Shown in pieces: positions 43,280 to 54,505 of a DNA stretch of 64,000 bases (its first letter is position 1; each line of letters opens with the position of its first letter). The notes beneath the pieces are model-generated. The model saw nothing but the letters and a program-made list of their open reading frames with translations. It was not told the origin of the DNA and did not search any database. The stretch is from Isochrysis galbana (Eukaryota > Haptophyta > Isochrysidales > Isochrysidaceae): positions 1,301,582 through 1,365,581 of the forward strand of contig CM030941.1 in the NCBI GenBank assembly GCA_018136815.1, read 5' to 3'. The position numbers and the translations under genes were made by a program.

Positions 43280-44214
43280 ATGATCCGTGCGCTGCGCCTG
43301 ATGCTGTGCGCGCTGCTGGCGAGCTCGAGTGGGGCCTTGCAGTTTGTGCACCGCGTGCTCGGCCTGCGCTCTTCCTCGCACCACTCCATCCCGCGTGCGG
43401 GATTTGTCCTTGCGACCGCGGTGGAGTCGTGCGCAGAGCCGCTTATGCGGATTGGCCATGGCTATGACATTCACCGCATGGCCTCTCGCGAGGAAGCGGG
43501 GCAGCCGGTCGTCATTTCCGGCGTTTCGTTTGATGGCTCTGATGCCCCCGACTTCGAGCTTGGATGCGTCGCGCACTCTGACGGCGACGTGGTGTATCAC
43601 TCTGTTGTCGACGCAATCCTGGGTGCTTTGTCAATGCCAGATATCGGCCAGCTCTTTCCCGACAACGACCCAAGGCTTCGTGGAGCAGACTCTGAAATCT
43701 TCATGAAAGAAGCTTACGATCGAATGGTAGGTGTGCCCCATAAATCTGTTCTGACCGCTTCGCCATGCCAGACGCCGGTACCAATGTGACAACGCCCGCT
43801 GTCGATAATCCCGATTGCCATCTTCTGAGCATCTGAACACATCCTCAAATTCGTGTCAGACTGCGCGCGGGTATCGTGTGAGCAACGTTGACGTCACGCT
43901 GATCTGCCAAAAGCCACGGATTAATGTTGACCACAACGGAAAGCAAGTCAAATCCCTTATGATGGACAATCTTGCTCGTCTCCTCCATGTACCTCTCGGG
44001 CGTGTGAACGTGAAGGCTCGTACTCATGAGAAAGTTGACTCGGTGATTCTCACACACGTGCAAGAAACGAAGCCCGCGCACGCGTCACTGCGCAAGCGGT
44101 CAGCGTGGCAGGCCTCTATTGCTCACCCATATGCTTCTCGTCCTTTGCACCTAGGTTGGCGAGTGCAAAGCGTTGGAATGCCACGTTGTCCTCATTATGG
44201 AGCGTACTCAATAG
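43280..44214 (+). CDS. ispF: 2-C-methyl-D-erythritol 2,4-cyclodiphosphate synthase, plastid-targeted
   Basis: Exons are 43280-43726, 43860-44042 and 44155-44214, all phase 0, 229 residues. Mature IspF starts near residue 57: RIGHGYDIHRM carries the metal ligands D63 and H65, and VAHSDGDVVYHSVVDAILGAL carries H99. RGYRVSNVDVTLICQKPRI and GRVNVKARTHEKVDSVGE follow, the last formed across intron 2. The protein ends CHVVLIMERTQ. It converts the CDP-methylerythritol 2-phosphate intermediate to the cyclic diphosphate in the plastid MEP isoprenoid pathway. The first 55 residues are a hydrophobic signal-like stretch (LRLMLCALLASSSGA) followed by LQF and a Ser/Arg-rich region. This fits the bipartite leaders of red-derived secondary plastids. 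No missing catalytic residue was noticed. Confidence 0.9.
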
Positions 44215-44450
44215 ACCGCACCCACGTTTGAGAAGGTTGAGTTCATACGGCTGCGATATTAGTCAGCCTCATCACTTGCTTCCATCGGGGTGACGTACGG
44301 TGGCGTGCATATGCGAATGGATGTATCATACATGTTAGGTGTTAGCCCGGTCAATCACGCACTCACCCACTGCCTTTTTACCACTATTTTCCACCTCCCC
44401 TGGATGTCCGAGCGTTCCCCAGGGTCTACCCCTACCTGCCCTACCTGCCC
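44215..44450. other. 3' flank of ispF
   Basis: No gene seen. Confidence 0.4.
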
Positions 44451-45190
44451 AACCTACTTTTATAAGTGGGGGTCAATGGGGGCCTCGCGCCCCCCTCTCT
44501 CCATCGCGGACACCCCCCGGGGTGGGCCCGTACATTCAACCCCAGCCCCTGCCCTCTGGCAGGGGCAGGGCACTCATCAATTCAGCCCAGACCCTTAGTG
44601 GGCGCGGGTCGCGAGCCGCACTCCCAGGCCCGCATGGGCCTGCTCTCGTACTGACTCCCCCCCCCATCCCTGGTCGCCAGGCAGACAGGGGCCTCAGGGC
44701 GGCACCCAAGGCCAGCGAGGCGAGCGAGGGAGAGGCAGGGGGGGCCAGGGGCTGAGCCCCAGCCTCCACTGCCCCCTGAGCTGCCCATGCTGGCCCTCTG
44801 GGAGCCCCCAAAGGACCTCTGAGAGCAGGCCATGGCGCGCCGCATGGCGACGCGCCGCAGGGACCGGGGCGGAAGAGAGTGGAAAGAGGGAGAGGGGGGG
44901 ATTTGCACCCCCCCCCGATGGAGTGTGGTGAGAAACGAGACCCATTTGCGTTAGCAAATGGGCGGAGGGGGGCGGCTGGCGACAGGAGGAAGATGAGGAG
45001 GGAGAGACTCAAGACGCCTACGGGAACCACTGTGGCAGGTATCTCGAGGCGCAGTCTTTTATTTCTCGAGGACAGCTCGCGGCGAGAGCTGTAAGGGCCG
45101 TTCTTCTTCTTTGACGAGAGGTTCCTCCCCCCCCCCCCGGTGCTTTTTCCCGGAGAGTCGGCCGGCGTCGACCGGTCCGCCTCAATGGGT
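44451..45190 (-). mobile_element. Family A relative (divergent subfamily)
   Basis: The tail AACCTACTTTTATAAGTGGG is at 44451-44470, followed by the GGGGGCCTCGCGCCCCCC stem. The body matches 29600-29896 closely and family A more loosely (GCGAGGGAGAGGCAGGGG, CCAGCCTCC, GCGCGCCATGG-like blocks). The head end is not clear before repeat C begins. Confidence 0.6.
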
Positions 45191-45390
45191 TTTCCCCCAT
45201 TTTAACTTGTGGGGAGTTAGAAGGGAGCCGGGGGCATGCGAGGGGGGAGATGTGGAGGGGTGCATAGTACATAGTAGTATGTTTCTGTGACAACAGCACG
45301 CGCCAAGGTGTACGGGCAGGTGCGCTGAGGGCTGTCGTGTTAGTACCGGGCTAGTGAGAGTAGTGGTACTAATGCTCAGATAGATTATTA
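45190..45390 (+). repeat. Dispersed repeat C, copy 2
   Basis: TTTTAACTTGTGGGGAGTTA..GAAGGGAGCCGGGGG..AGTACCGGGCTAGTG..GCTCAG matches 12866-13070. Confidence 0.6.
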
Positions 45391-45603
45391 TCTACCCCTA
45401 CCTGCCCCGGCATCTGCCTCCCCTTTCGTTAAACCCCCTCCCGACTCCCGACCGGGGAAAGAGAATGGCGTTGATGAGTGACCCCCCTCCCTAGCCATGC
45501 GCGCTAGCGCTAGCGGTCTATTTCTGCTACTTTTTATTGGATTTTGATTTTGGGAAGAATGGCACGGTCGCTCACGGCTCATGGGGGGAAGGAATCACAG
45601 TAG

Positions 45604-46360
45604 TGAAAAAAAAACTTCTTAATATTCTCGCCGCGCGCGCGACCCTGCACAGTATCTTTGCAGCCTCGCCCGCTTCCCTTCACTCCCCCTACACCTGCCT
45701 TGCGGCTCGTCCCCTCGTGCTCTACCTAGGGGCTGGGTGCAGTGGGTCTCCAGTGGCAGACGGTGTGTACCGATTCACGATGGCCTGTTTCGCGCCTTCC
45801 TCCTATGCCATCGGGCTACCGGCTGTTGTGTGTTTGCTCCTTGTGCTTGGTGTCAGGCAGTCGTGGTCAGTGTGTCTAGGGCCTACTATCGGATGGTGGG
45901 CGGCTCGCGGCGCGGGGTCGCTTGTTTAGGCTAGTCCTAGAAATCACCCACTAGAGATTGATTCAATCTGTTTCTATGGACCCATCACCGCCCTCTGCAC
46001 CGCAAAATTCGCCCTCGCCGCCGCGCGCGGACCCCGTCACCACTGCACCCGTGCCCAAGCCTTTCCAAGTATCTTCACCCGCTACCCAAGTCGATAGGCC
46101 GCCTACGGACGCGTGGGTTGCCAAGGATGGAGTCTCAGGAGCCTTACCCGGATCCTGGGAACAGTCCATCTCCACACCTCCGCCGCCTATTATGGTATAT
46201 GTCGGCCTGGCACCATCGCGGTGACCAGAGCGGCGGAGAGGAGAGAGCGACGCCATCGCTCGCGCTCTCTCTCCTTAACAGAATCGGCGATAAATTCTCT
46301 TTAGAAACCCCAAACACCACTATCTCACGTACACTCACAGTAATAACACGAAGAACACTA
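45604..46360 (+). mobile_element. Longest head-type element, with small Pro-rich ORF
   Basis: The head starts with an A-run and CTTCTTAATATTCTCGCC, and continues through CTCGTGCTCTACCTAGGGGC and CTTCCTCCTATGCCATCGGG. At 45976 an ATG opens an 82-codon Pro/Ser-rich frame (MDPSPPSAPQNSPSPP..) that could be the beginning of an element ORF1. The stretch ends near a TAACGTAAACAGG block (46361) also seen in the 37599 repeat. Confidence 0.5.
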
Positions 46361-46735
46361 ACGTAAACAGGGTGAGCGCGTGAGAACTGTGCACTTTCAG
46401 AACTTTCAGAACGCGCTACGAGCTACGATTACGATTACGATTGCACGTCTTCATCTTCGATTCGTCTTCTTTTCCTTCGCTCCAGGTCCAAGACCCTCCC
46501 TTCAGGTATATATCCATCAAAGTACCCACGTAGACACCCCGACCGCTTGACCGCTTACCGCTTAGCGGAACAGGAGGGGGGTGAGAGGTGAGAACCCTAC
46601 CGCTAAGGATCGCGACAACCCGCCATATCCCGCCGCCCCCACGACCCGGGCCCCTTAGTAGCGCACGAGGGGAGTCGCCGCAAGGCAGGTTGGTGAAGGG
46701 TAGGAAGGAAAGGAGCGAAGGCGTGATAGCATAGC
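46361..46735. other. Unassigned repeat-like sequence
   Basis: No gene is recognised. ATAGC at 46731-46735 is the left target duplication of the following LTR element. Confidence 0.4.
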
Positions 46736-48692
46736 TGTCGAAACAAGCGAATGCTTGTTCGTGGGGCAAGTCTCAAGGGGCATAGAGCACAGTCTTGAGA
46801 AAGAGAGAGAGAGCGCGCGCGCTACATGGCGACACAAGCCACGATCACACATCACTCACAAAACCGCCCAGTCAACAAAGGGACACTCCGAAAACTCACG
46901 TAAACAGTCGCCACAATCAAAGAAACGAGTCCGGAGAAGAATGCAGCCAACCGAAACGAAGCCACAACGAAGAGTCTCGAAGTAAACGGCGATCACCCCT
47001 CAAGAAACAATGCCCATCCTAAAGTTAAAAGACACACAAGCCATCGGATCCGTCTAGAGTATTGTGGAAATACTCTGGATCCGACACCCCCCGACTAAAT
47101 GTCGAGCGTCCGCGCGAGTCAAACTTGTACAGCACACTCACAGGCGTCCCCATGAGGCACACACAAGTCTGACATGCACAAACAAACACAAGTGAACGAG
47201 GCCCTCTTGCCTTTCACCCCAAAGAGTGTGCGCACTCAGTGGGTTAAACCAACATGAAGAACACATGGTTGGTTTGAAGACAAGTCTCACTCGGGGCGCA
47301 CATCCCTAATGAGAACGTTACGGGCACACGAACACACTCCGAACGCACGGTAGCTCACAATCCGAACAAACAACGTGACAAGGGAGTCAAGGAATCCCAA
47401 GAATCAACCAAGAACCGAGTCTTCTCTCAAATCTTTGAACTTGAACTTGAAACGGAACTCGAGAACATCAACAGAAACCAATAAACGTCGACCCCCGATC
47501 AACCTAGTACCTTGAATACATCATATTTAGAGCCGAATGAAACAAGAATCATCGAGAATCAAGAACCTGGAACCTGGAGGCAAATAGCCGAACTGGGTGG
47601 CGCATAGCCGGACTGAGAATGAAGGGTGGCCGTAGCCAAATCGAGAACGAAGAAGAACAGAAACACGGCTCAAAACATGACGCAATCGAGGGAGGAGGAT
47701 TGACCAAGGGACCGAGGCTGAAGGCCGCTGAAAAGGAACGCGCGATCGAGAGCAAGATCGAGAGAAAGCTCGAGAGAAAGCTCAAGGACAAGGCAGAAAG
47801 CGAGGGAGACCCAACAGCCCACTCAACGCGAACGGACGGACACGCAAGCAGCTGCACGTCGGGATCGGGAACACAGAACCAAACAACACATCAAGCCATC
47901 TTGTCTACAACCATCTTCGTCGAACCGATTGATGAGAATGAGGACGACAAGGAGGAAGAAGTCAAGAGAAAGAAAGCCTAAAAACTTGAGGCTAGCAAGA
48001 GCTCAGCCAACAAGCACCAAGAGAGAAGGGAGCAACATATGGGAAAGGCAACGGGCAGGCGAGAAGATGAAGAAGATGGGAAGAATGGTGAGTAGGGTGG
48101 AAAGCGGAGGCTTGGAGAGGCGGAGGCGTGGCGAGGGGTGGGGGAATGGCGAGGGAAGGCAGGTTGACCGCGCTCGGCGCCAAAGAGACGAGCCAAGCTC
48201 ACCCCATCAGGCCGGTGGTGTCGGACAGCGAGTGGTGTGCAGCCGGGCATGCGCGCAATGCACATGAATGGGCTCGTGCGCGGCGCAATGGGCGGCGAGG
48301 CGCGGCGAGGGCGTGCAAGTGAGTGGGGGATGTCTTCAAACTGTCGAAACAAGCGAATGCTTGTTCGTGGGGCAAGTCTCAAGGGGCATAGAGCACAGTC
48401 TTGAGAAAGAGAGAGAGAGCGCGCGCGCTACATGGCGACACAAGCCACGATCACACATCACTCACAAAACCGCCCAGTCAACAAAGGGACACTCCGAAAA
48501 CTCACGTAAACAGTCGCCACAATCAAAGAAACGAGTCCGGAGAAGAATGCAGCCAACCGAAACGAAGCCACAACGAAGAGTCTCGAAGTAAACGGCGATC
48601 ACCCCTCAAGAAACAATGCCCATCCTAAAGTTAAAAGACACACAAGCCATCGGATCCGTCTAGAGTATTGTGGAAATACTCTGGATCCGACA
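46736..48692. mobile_element. Short non-autonomous LTR retroelement, looks whole (fossil class)
   Basis: LTRs at 46736-47086 and 48342-48692 (351 bp each) appear identical by eye. Both start TGTCG and end CGACA, and ATAGC (5 bp) flanks the element on both sides. The 1.25-kb interior holds only one small frame (47619-47981, Lys/Glu-rich) and none of the usual pol domains, so it resembles TRIM/LARD-type elements. Identical LTRs imply a recent insertion. Each LTR contains an ACGTAAACAG block related to other retroelement sequence here. Confidence 0.85.
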
Positions 48693-49202
48693 ATAGCACG
48701 GTACTAGGCCACGCGAGAGGAGAGAATATTCAAGGTTTTTTTATTGCCCAGAGACGTCAGCTTATAATTGCGTCTAGTTTCTTCCGTTTACCACCTACCA
48801 TACCCTTCAGTATGAAGCCAAACTATTGTCCGTGCTATCCACGTCGTGCACTTTTGTCTTGGACTAGCACGCAAAATCACATCGAACACTGCCCGTCGAT
48901 TGATGTTCCTCCCCAATTTCACATGGCACGCAAAGTTAGGAGTAATAACAGGCTTATACGACCTCAAACGGTCATCCGAGGCAAGCTCTCCCTTTGTAGT
49001 GCCAAGAGCATCGGCAGCTAGCGAGCTTTTGTTACATCTCATGATTGTACCTCGACGTGAGCTTTCCAAAAGACAAGTGTGCGAGATAGCTTGGCAGAAG
49101 CTGAGAATTGGCTAAAAAGACGTCAATCACCTCAGCTAGAGACATTCGCTTGCCGCAACCATCGGTCAACAGTGAGAGGCCACTCAGATTCATCATGTGG
49201 GA
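48693..49202. other. 3' flank of the Myb gene and target sequence of the LTR element
   Basis: Right target duplication ATAGC at 48693-48697. No gene is recognised. Confidence 0.4.
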
Positions 49203-50331
49203 CTAAACAGCGCCAACCTCATTGTCAGCCGCCTGTGACATCTCATCGTGAGAGCGCTTATGTACAGAAGGACTCACACTCCCGGTAGCGGGGGGCTGCT
49301 GGCCACGCTTGTGGCCAAGATCTGCTGCAAGCCAACTCGGAATGTGGAAACGCATGATCTGGCCTGGCTTGGCATTGGCCGGGACGGCAACTTCTACTAG
49401 TACACCGCTTGGTGACGGCCAACAAATAGGCTGCGATTCCTTGTGGGCATCCGGAATCACACACTCGATCGCGAGGACCTGGTTCATGTCTGCTTGTCCA
49501 GCGACGAATGTGGCGCCATTTGTCGGAATGTGTGACTTTCCTGTCGGATCAAAGCCTAGGGATGCGGCGCTTGCTGATGCAGCACTGCGGCTGCCGCCAT
49601 TCTCGGTTATTTTCAGAAGCCTCTCATATCGATTTCGAAGCGCATCATGAGTCCGGTTGGGGATGGATTCCGCAATAATTTTCCACTTGCGACCATGCAC
49701 CGCCACCAACTTCATGATTTGTCCATCCTCGAATTCTGCGGGGGTGGCGCAGGGTGACTATTTGTGAGGCAACGACACGCGGAAAACAAAACCAAGCAAC
49801 ACGCTGTTCTCTGTACCCTTGACTTGGTGAAAGCTCAGATTCCGGCGCACCTGTCCAGGCAGGTCCGTTACGCGAGACACCACCATTAGGCTTGAGGCGA
49901 CGCCCTTTCGGATCCAGAAGTGCACCCGCAGAACCAGGGGTAGGCGGCGGCAATGAGCCTGGCGAGCCTCCCGTGTTGACCCCACTGCCAAGCGCTTCTC
50001 CGCTTGTGAGGTCTGTGGGGCTCGCAAGAGGGTCAGGACTGGCAGGCTTTACAATGTGTGGGACGGGGGGCACAGCGAACTGGGCATTCGAGGTCGAGGG
50101 GGTGGAGGGGGCGGCGTTCGACGGGATGGTTGCAGGTGAGGCAGGGACAGGCGGCCTTGCAACTTGCTGCGATGGCTGCGGGATGGGAGCGGGAGGCGCA
50201 GCGGGTGCGGCAGAAGGTGCCGCACTGGGCATGCCCGCTTGGACTGCCGCAGCGACTGCTGCCGCGGCAGCTGCAGCCGCCGCCACGCCCGATGTGTCCA
50301 CGCCCGGCGGCTGCTGTGGTGGTGGCGGCAT
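49203..50331 (-). CDS. Single Myb/SANT-domain DNA-binding protein with PGQ motif
   Basis: Exons are 50331-49851 and 49735-49203 (115-bp intron, phase 1), about 337 residues. Residues 1-145 are Pro/Ala-rich low complexity. The intron splits a Myb repeat that is restored as NGPAWTEFEDGQIMKLVAVH then GRKWKIIAESIPNRTHDALR and NRYERLLK, with the spaced tryptophans and the NRT-x-R-NRY third helix. Around residues 285-305 is VEVAVPANAKPGQIMRFHIP, a VPxGxxPGQ-type motif also found twice in the EF-hand protein at 26362. A nuclear transcription or chromatin role is likely. A 5' leader of almost pure G/GA (50360-50640) precedes the gene. Confidence 0.8.
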
Positions 50332-50744
50332 GGGGAGCGCTGCTGCAAGGCGCCGCGCCGCGCCCGGGGGGGGGGGGTGGAGAAGTAGAAAGAGAAAGAG
50401 CGGGGGGGGGGGGGGGGGTTTGGAGAGGGAGAGGGGAGAGAAGGGAGCGAGGGGAGAAGATAGAGGGGAGAGGGGAGGAGGGGAGAGAGGGGAGAGGGGG
50501 GAAAGAAGGGGGGAGGGGAGCGGAGGAGGGTAGATCAGAGGAAAGAGGGGAGCGAGGAGAATGGGGGGAGAGGGGGAGAAAGGGGGGGGGGAGGAGAGAC
50601 GGGAGAGGGCGGAGAGAGGTGAAAGAGGAGAGGGGATGTACTCTTACTCATAATAAAGAATTTTGTGATCTAGCCAACCCCACACCACTCCTGAATAAAA
50701 TACTAGTAATAGTAAAACCTTTACAAAGAAATAAACTGATTGAT
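50332..50744. other. G/GA-rich leader and promoter region
   Basis: 50370-50640 is nearly uninterrupted purine on the plus strand, with G-runs of up to 18. No gene is present. Confidence 0.5.
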
Positions 50745-51092
50745 GTTATAGCCTAACATCCTAACCAACCCCACTAGCTAATTGGACACAACTTTTCAGT
50801 CCCGGAATCCCGCCATGCCTGACGAGCCAGGTGTCCGAGTGATACCCGGGGAGAGGGGAGAGGGGGCACCGCCCCCTCTCCTCGATATTTGTCCCCCCTC
50901 CACCCCTCCAGTCTCCAGTCTCCAGTCTCCAGCTCCAGTGCCAGTGCATGCACATGCACATGCACCGACCCTGCGCATCCCAGCACACCCTCTACTCGAG
51001 AAAGCCCAGTCACTCACTATGGGGGTGCGGGGGGCACCAGCTGCAATGGGTGAATGGGTGAATGGGTGAATGAAGGGCTAAATAAGCTCCCT
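50745..51092 (+). repeat. Dispersed repeat E, longest copy
   Basis: It starts near TTATAGCCTAACATCCTAAC and ends GGGCTAAATAAGCTCCCTG. It shares CTAATTGGACACAACTTTTC, TCCCGCCATGCCTGACGAGC and GGTGTCCGAGTGATACC with 30784-31000 and 61862-61995. A GGTGAAT-type tandem run precedes the right end. Confidence 0.65.
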
Positions 51093-52062
51093 GAAGAAAA
51101 CATCTGAGAATGCTGGGCTACTCGCCTACTAGGTCTAGGTTTCCCTGTCTCTGCTACTGCACCGCCCTTACATCGTCCCCTCCCTCCACCTCCTCCCCTT
51201 CCCCCCCTTCATTCCTTTGTCTTCGGTTTCCCGGGGTCCGGGGTCCGGCTCTGGTGCACTCCAGGACGATGTCCACATGATGTCCTTGAAAATCCGTGGA
51301 TCCATGGATTTCAAATTCTCTAGTGTCGAATCCAGAGTACATTTATACTCCAGTCGGATTCGATACTCAAGAGGAATAGTGCGAATGAGTTTTGTTTTCA
51401 GGAACGAACGCTCGAACACCCTCGGGCAGTCCAAGCTTCCTTCTCTCTTATGAATAGGAATATAGGAATAGACGTTGATTGAGGGTCCCATTTCCATGGT
51501 GCATTTGTCCCACGCCAGCTGTTGTGCGCGTGGCCTCCGACCGCGTCCCCCCTTCCCCTTGCCCGGGGCGCCCGCGTGGGCCTTGCCTGTTGCCCCTCGG
51601 GACTAGCACCCTCCGGTTGTTCCCCTGCCTCGTGGTCTATGTCGACAGTACCGTGGCCGCCGTCGGTGTCGGCGTGGGGGGGGGGGCTCGTTCGTTCGTT
51701 CGAACCCCCCCCCGCCCCCGAACCCCCCCCCTCCCGCCCCCGAACCCCCCCCCCCCGACGCTAACACGGCCTTCTGTCCACTATCCCCCCCCTCCCCCTC
51801 CCTTCTCTTCTCGCAGAACCTCCCACTCCATAGGAGTACTCCTACCACATCAAGTAGACTATGTAGACAAAGGTGCCCACACCCTATTTCTTTGTGTATT
51901 CTTCTCCCTCCCTCTGGCTCCTCTATGTATTCCCCTATCTACAACCAACGGAATCCTCGTCCCTTGCTCCCCCCCCCCCCCCCCCCAAGCCCCCCCCCCC
52001 GCACAACGACGACTCCAACGACGTCCTTCCGGGATCCATCGATCGGACGAGAGCGATTCGCG
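51093..52062. other. Intergenic, C-rich leader of the permease gene
   Basis: 51700-51800 and 51968-52003 are long C-runs. 51479-51870 has an open plus frame of low complexity with no recognisable motif. No gene is called. Confidence 0.4.
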
Positions 52063-53834
52063 ATGGGGCTCCCGCGGCTCGTGCTGCTCGGCTGCTTGGC
52101 GGGAGCACATGCGCAAGCGGTGAACGGGTGGACGCGGTGCACGCCGCTCACGCGCATCCTCGACTGCGGGCCCTTCCTCGTCTGCGCCCCCCCCCTGGCC
52201 AACCTGTCAGCGCCACCCATCTGCCGAGTGTGCCATGCGGACGCCGAGTGTGCAGACATGGGCGACGAGATGGAGTGCGTGGCGGAAGAGGTGCCCAGGC
52301 CGGCCTGGCGCAAGATCAGACGGCCAGACAGCCCCGACCAGACCCGAGGCGAATGTGTGCACAAGCTTCTCTTGCCGATGGACGTGAGGGACATGCTCGG
52401 CTTCATCCTCATCTTCTTCGCGTGCGCGGTCGCAGCTGGTGGCGGGATTGGAGGCGGCGGCATGCTTGTTCCCATCCTACTCGTCGTCTTCGGATTCGAT
52501 GCACACGATGCGACGCCTCTTTCGAATGTCGCCATCCTTGGCGGTACGCGGCGGGCCCTAGACCCACTCTGCCATGCATTCTCACACCACACTTCATATG
52601 GATTCATCCATGGGCTATGCATGCTATCTCAGGCGCCGTGGCTAGCTGCCTCACCAATGTGCGAAAGCAGCATCCGCTACGTTCAAAACCACTTATTGCG
52701 TACGAAGTGGCACTCATGATGGAGCCTATGACCATGCTTGGTGCGCTCGTGGGCACGCTGTTGAACAAAATTTTCCCTGGCTGGTTGATCACTCTACTAC
52801 TTGTCCTTCTTCTTGGGATTACGGCGAAGCGGACGTGGACCAAGGGTATGACCGGATGGAAGAAGGAATCGTTGCACGCCCATGTACGCAAATCTCGCGA
52901 GGATGAGGCCTCAAGCCACAGGACGTCAGTCGATGGCATCACAGATGCGCTGGTACAAAATGAGCACCCGTCCATGGCAAACGGGATCCCGTCTAAAGTC
53001 CTTCGCTCGACCACTCTAGAGGAGGAAGAGGCAGCCCAGGCAGCAGCACACGCCATCCTCGAGGGTGGCAAGGGAAGTTTACAGTTGCAGAACCTCCTCG
53101 TTTCGGAGAGTCAGCATCTCCACTACATTGGTGACGTGGCAACACTCATGACCTTGCTTGCTTCTAGCTTCGCGCTCTCAATACTCCGCGGCCGCTCATT
53201 CACAGCCTCTCCGTTGGGCATTCGGTGCGGGTCTCCGGCATATTGGACGCTCAATGGGCTGCAGTTCGTGCTGGTGTTTTGCGCATCGGCCTTAATCCGC
53301 AACAAGCTTATGCGCCGTCACAAGTGGAAACTTGAACACGGCTACCCATTTTTACCTGATGATGTGAAGTGGGATTACAAGACCACCACCAAGTACCCCA
53401 TCATGTGTGTCGGGGCGGGCCTATGTGCTGGAATGTTCGGAATCGGAGGCGGCATCGTCAAAGGGCCGCTCATGTTAGAGATGGGCATGCTCCCCGCCGT
53501 TGCGTCGGCAACATCGTCCTTCATGATACTCTTCACAGCTTTGACGGCCGCCCTCAATTATGCCCTACTTGGCGCCTTGGACGTGTACTATGCGCCCTTG
53601 CTCTTCGTCATCGGTCTCGGTGGCACATTCATCGGCCAGTGGATAATCGGCAATTTGATCAAGAAGTTCAACAAACAGTCCATTATTGTGCTTGCGATCG
53701 CAGTGGTCATCGCCATCTCGGCTGTGGCCATGGGTTGTGTGGGTATCATCACCACCGTGAATGGAGTCAAGCATGATGAATCACAAGGTTTTCATAAGCT
53801 CTGCGCCATTTCGCCTGATGACGATTACCAATGA
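52063..53834 (+). CDS. TauE/SafE-family anion permease with secreted cysteine-rich N-terminus
   Basis: Exons are 52063-52543 and 52633-53834 (89-bp intron, phase 1), about 560 residues. A signal peptide (MGLPRLVLLGCLAGAHAQA) is followed by about 90 residues with eight or more cysteines (CTPL..DCGPFLVC..CRVCHADAEC). Two TauE/SafE halves come next. Each has the glycine-rich motif (AAGGGIGGGGMLVPIL near 125-140, GMFGIGGGIVKGPLMLEMG near 465), with about eight membrane segments in all and a polar loop of about 150 residues between the halves. The family exports sulfite, sulfonates or other organic anions; the substrate here is unknown. Cysteine-rich N-termini are a feature of eukaryotic family members. 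The intron removal restores NVAILGGAVASCLTNVRK. Confidence 0.85.
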
Positions 53835-54505
53835 ACACAGCGGGCCGCAAGAGCACGGAGAACCCAAGCAAGGTCTCGAATACAACTATCTCAAAGGATT
53901 TGAGTGGAATGGTGCATGCTCCGTGTTACATCGATGGTTATGCGGCGCTTGTTCTTGCTTGTCGCTCCAACGCGGGCCGGCTGCCACACTACTCCGAGAT
54001 TCCCCATCGCACGCCAAGGACGGCTCTGCACAAGAAGAGATCGTCCATGAGGGCGAGGCGTCACCAAATACAGCATGCTCATGCATGCTCCATACGTATT
54101 GTGGGTTTCAACGATCATGTTCACATAAACAGTAGCTGCCAACCCTAAATAAAGGGCGGCGAACATCCGAATAAAAATGGCTCAACCACGGCCCGGCGAG
54201 GGCGCCTCGGCGCTTTCTTATTTCTTCAAAAGCGTGAGCGCGGCAAGTACTAGCGCCAGCGTCCATGACACATTCCACAATACTAAAGTCACTCTTGACT
54301 ACCCATTTTTTCGCTTGAGAAACTGGGCGCGAATTTCGAAGCTTCCCCTCACCGTCTTCCCACTCCTATCCGGGGGGGGGGGGGGGGGGGGGCGATAACG
54401 TCCGCGATCCGCCCCAACACAAGGCGGCAAACCTTCGCCTCGCTCCACCTCGCTCCAGTAGCCAGTGAGTGGCCAGTGGAGGGAGTGGCTGCGGTGTGCA
54501 TCAAG
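53835..54505. other. 3' flank of the permease gene; G-run
   Basis: 54371-54392 is an uninterrupted G-run of about 22. GCATCAAG at 54498-54505 is the left target duplication of the next element. Confidence 0.5.

Noticed and set aside
51479-52123. 214-codon plus frame upstream of the permease
   Set aside because: Mostly homopolymer C translated as proline; it ends inside the permease coding sequence in another frame.
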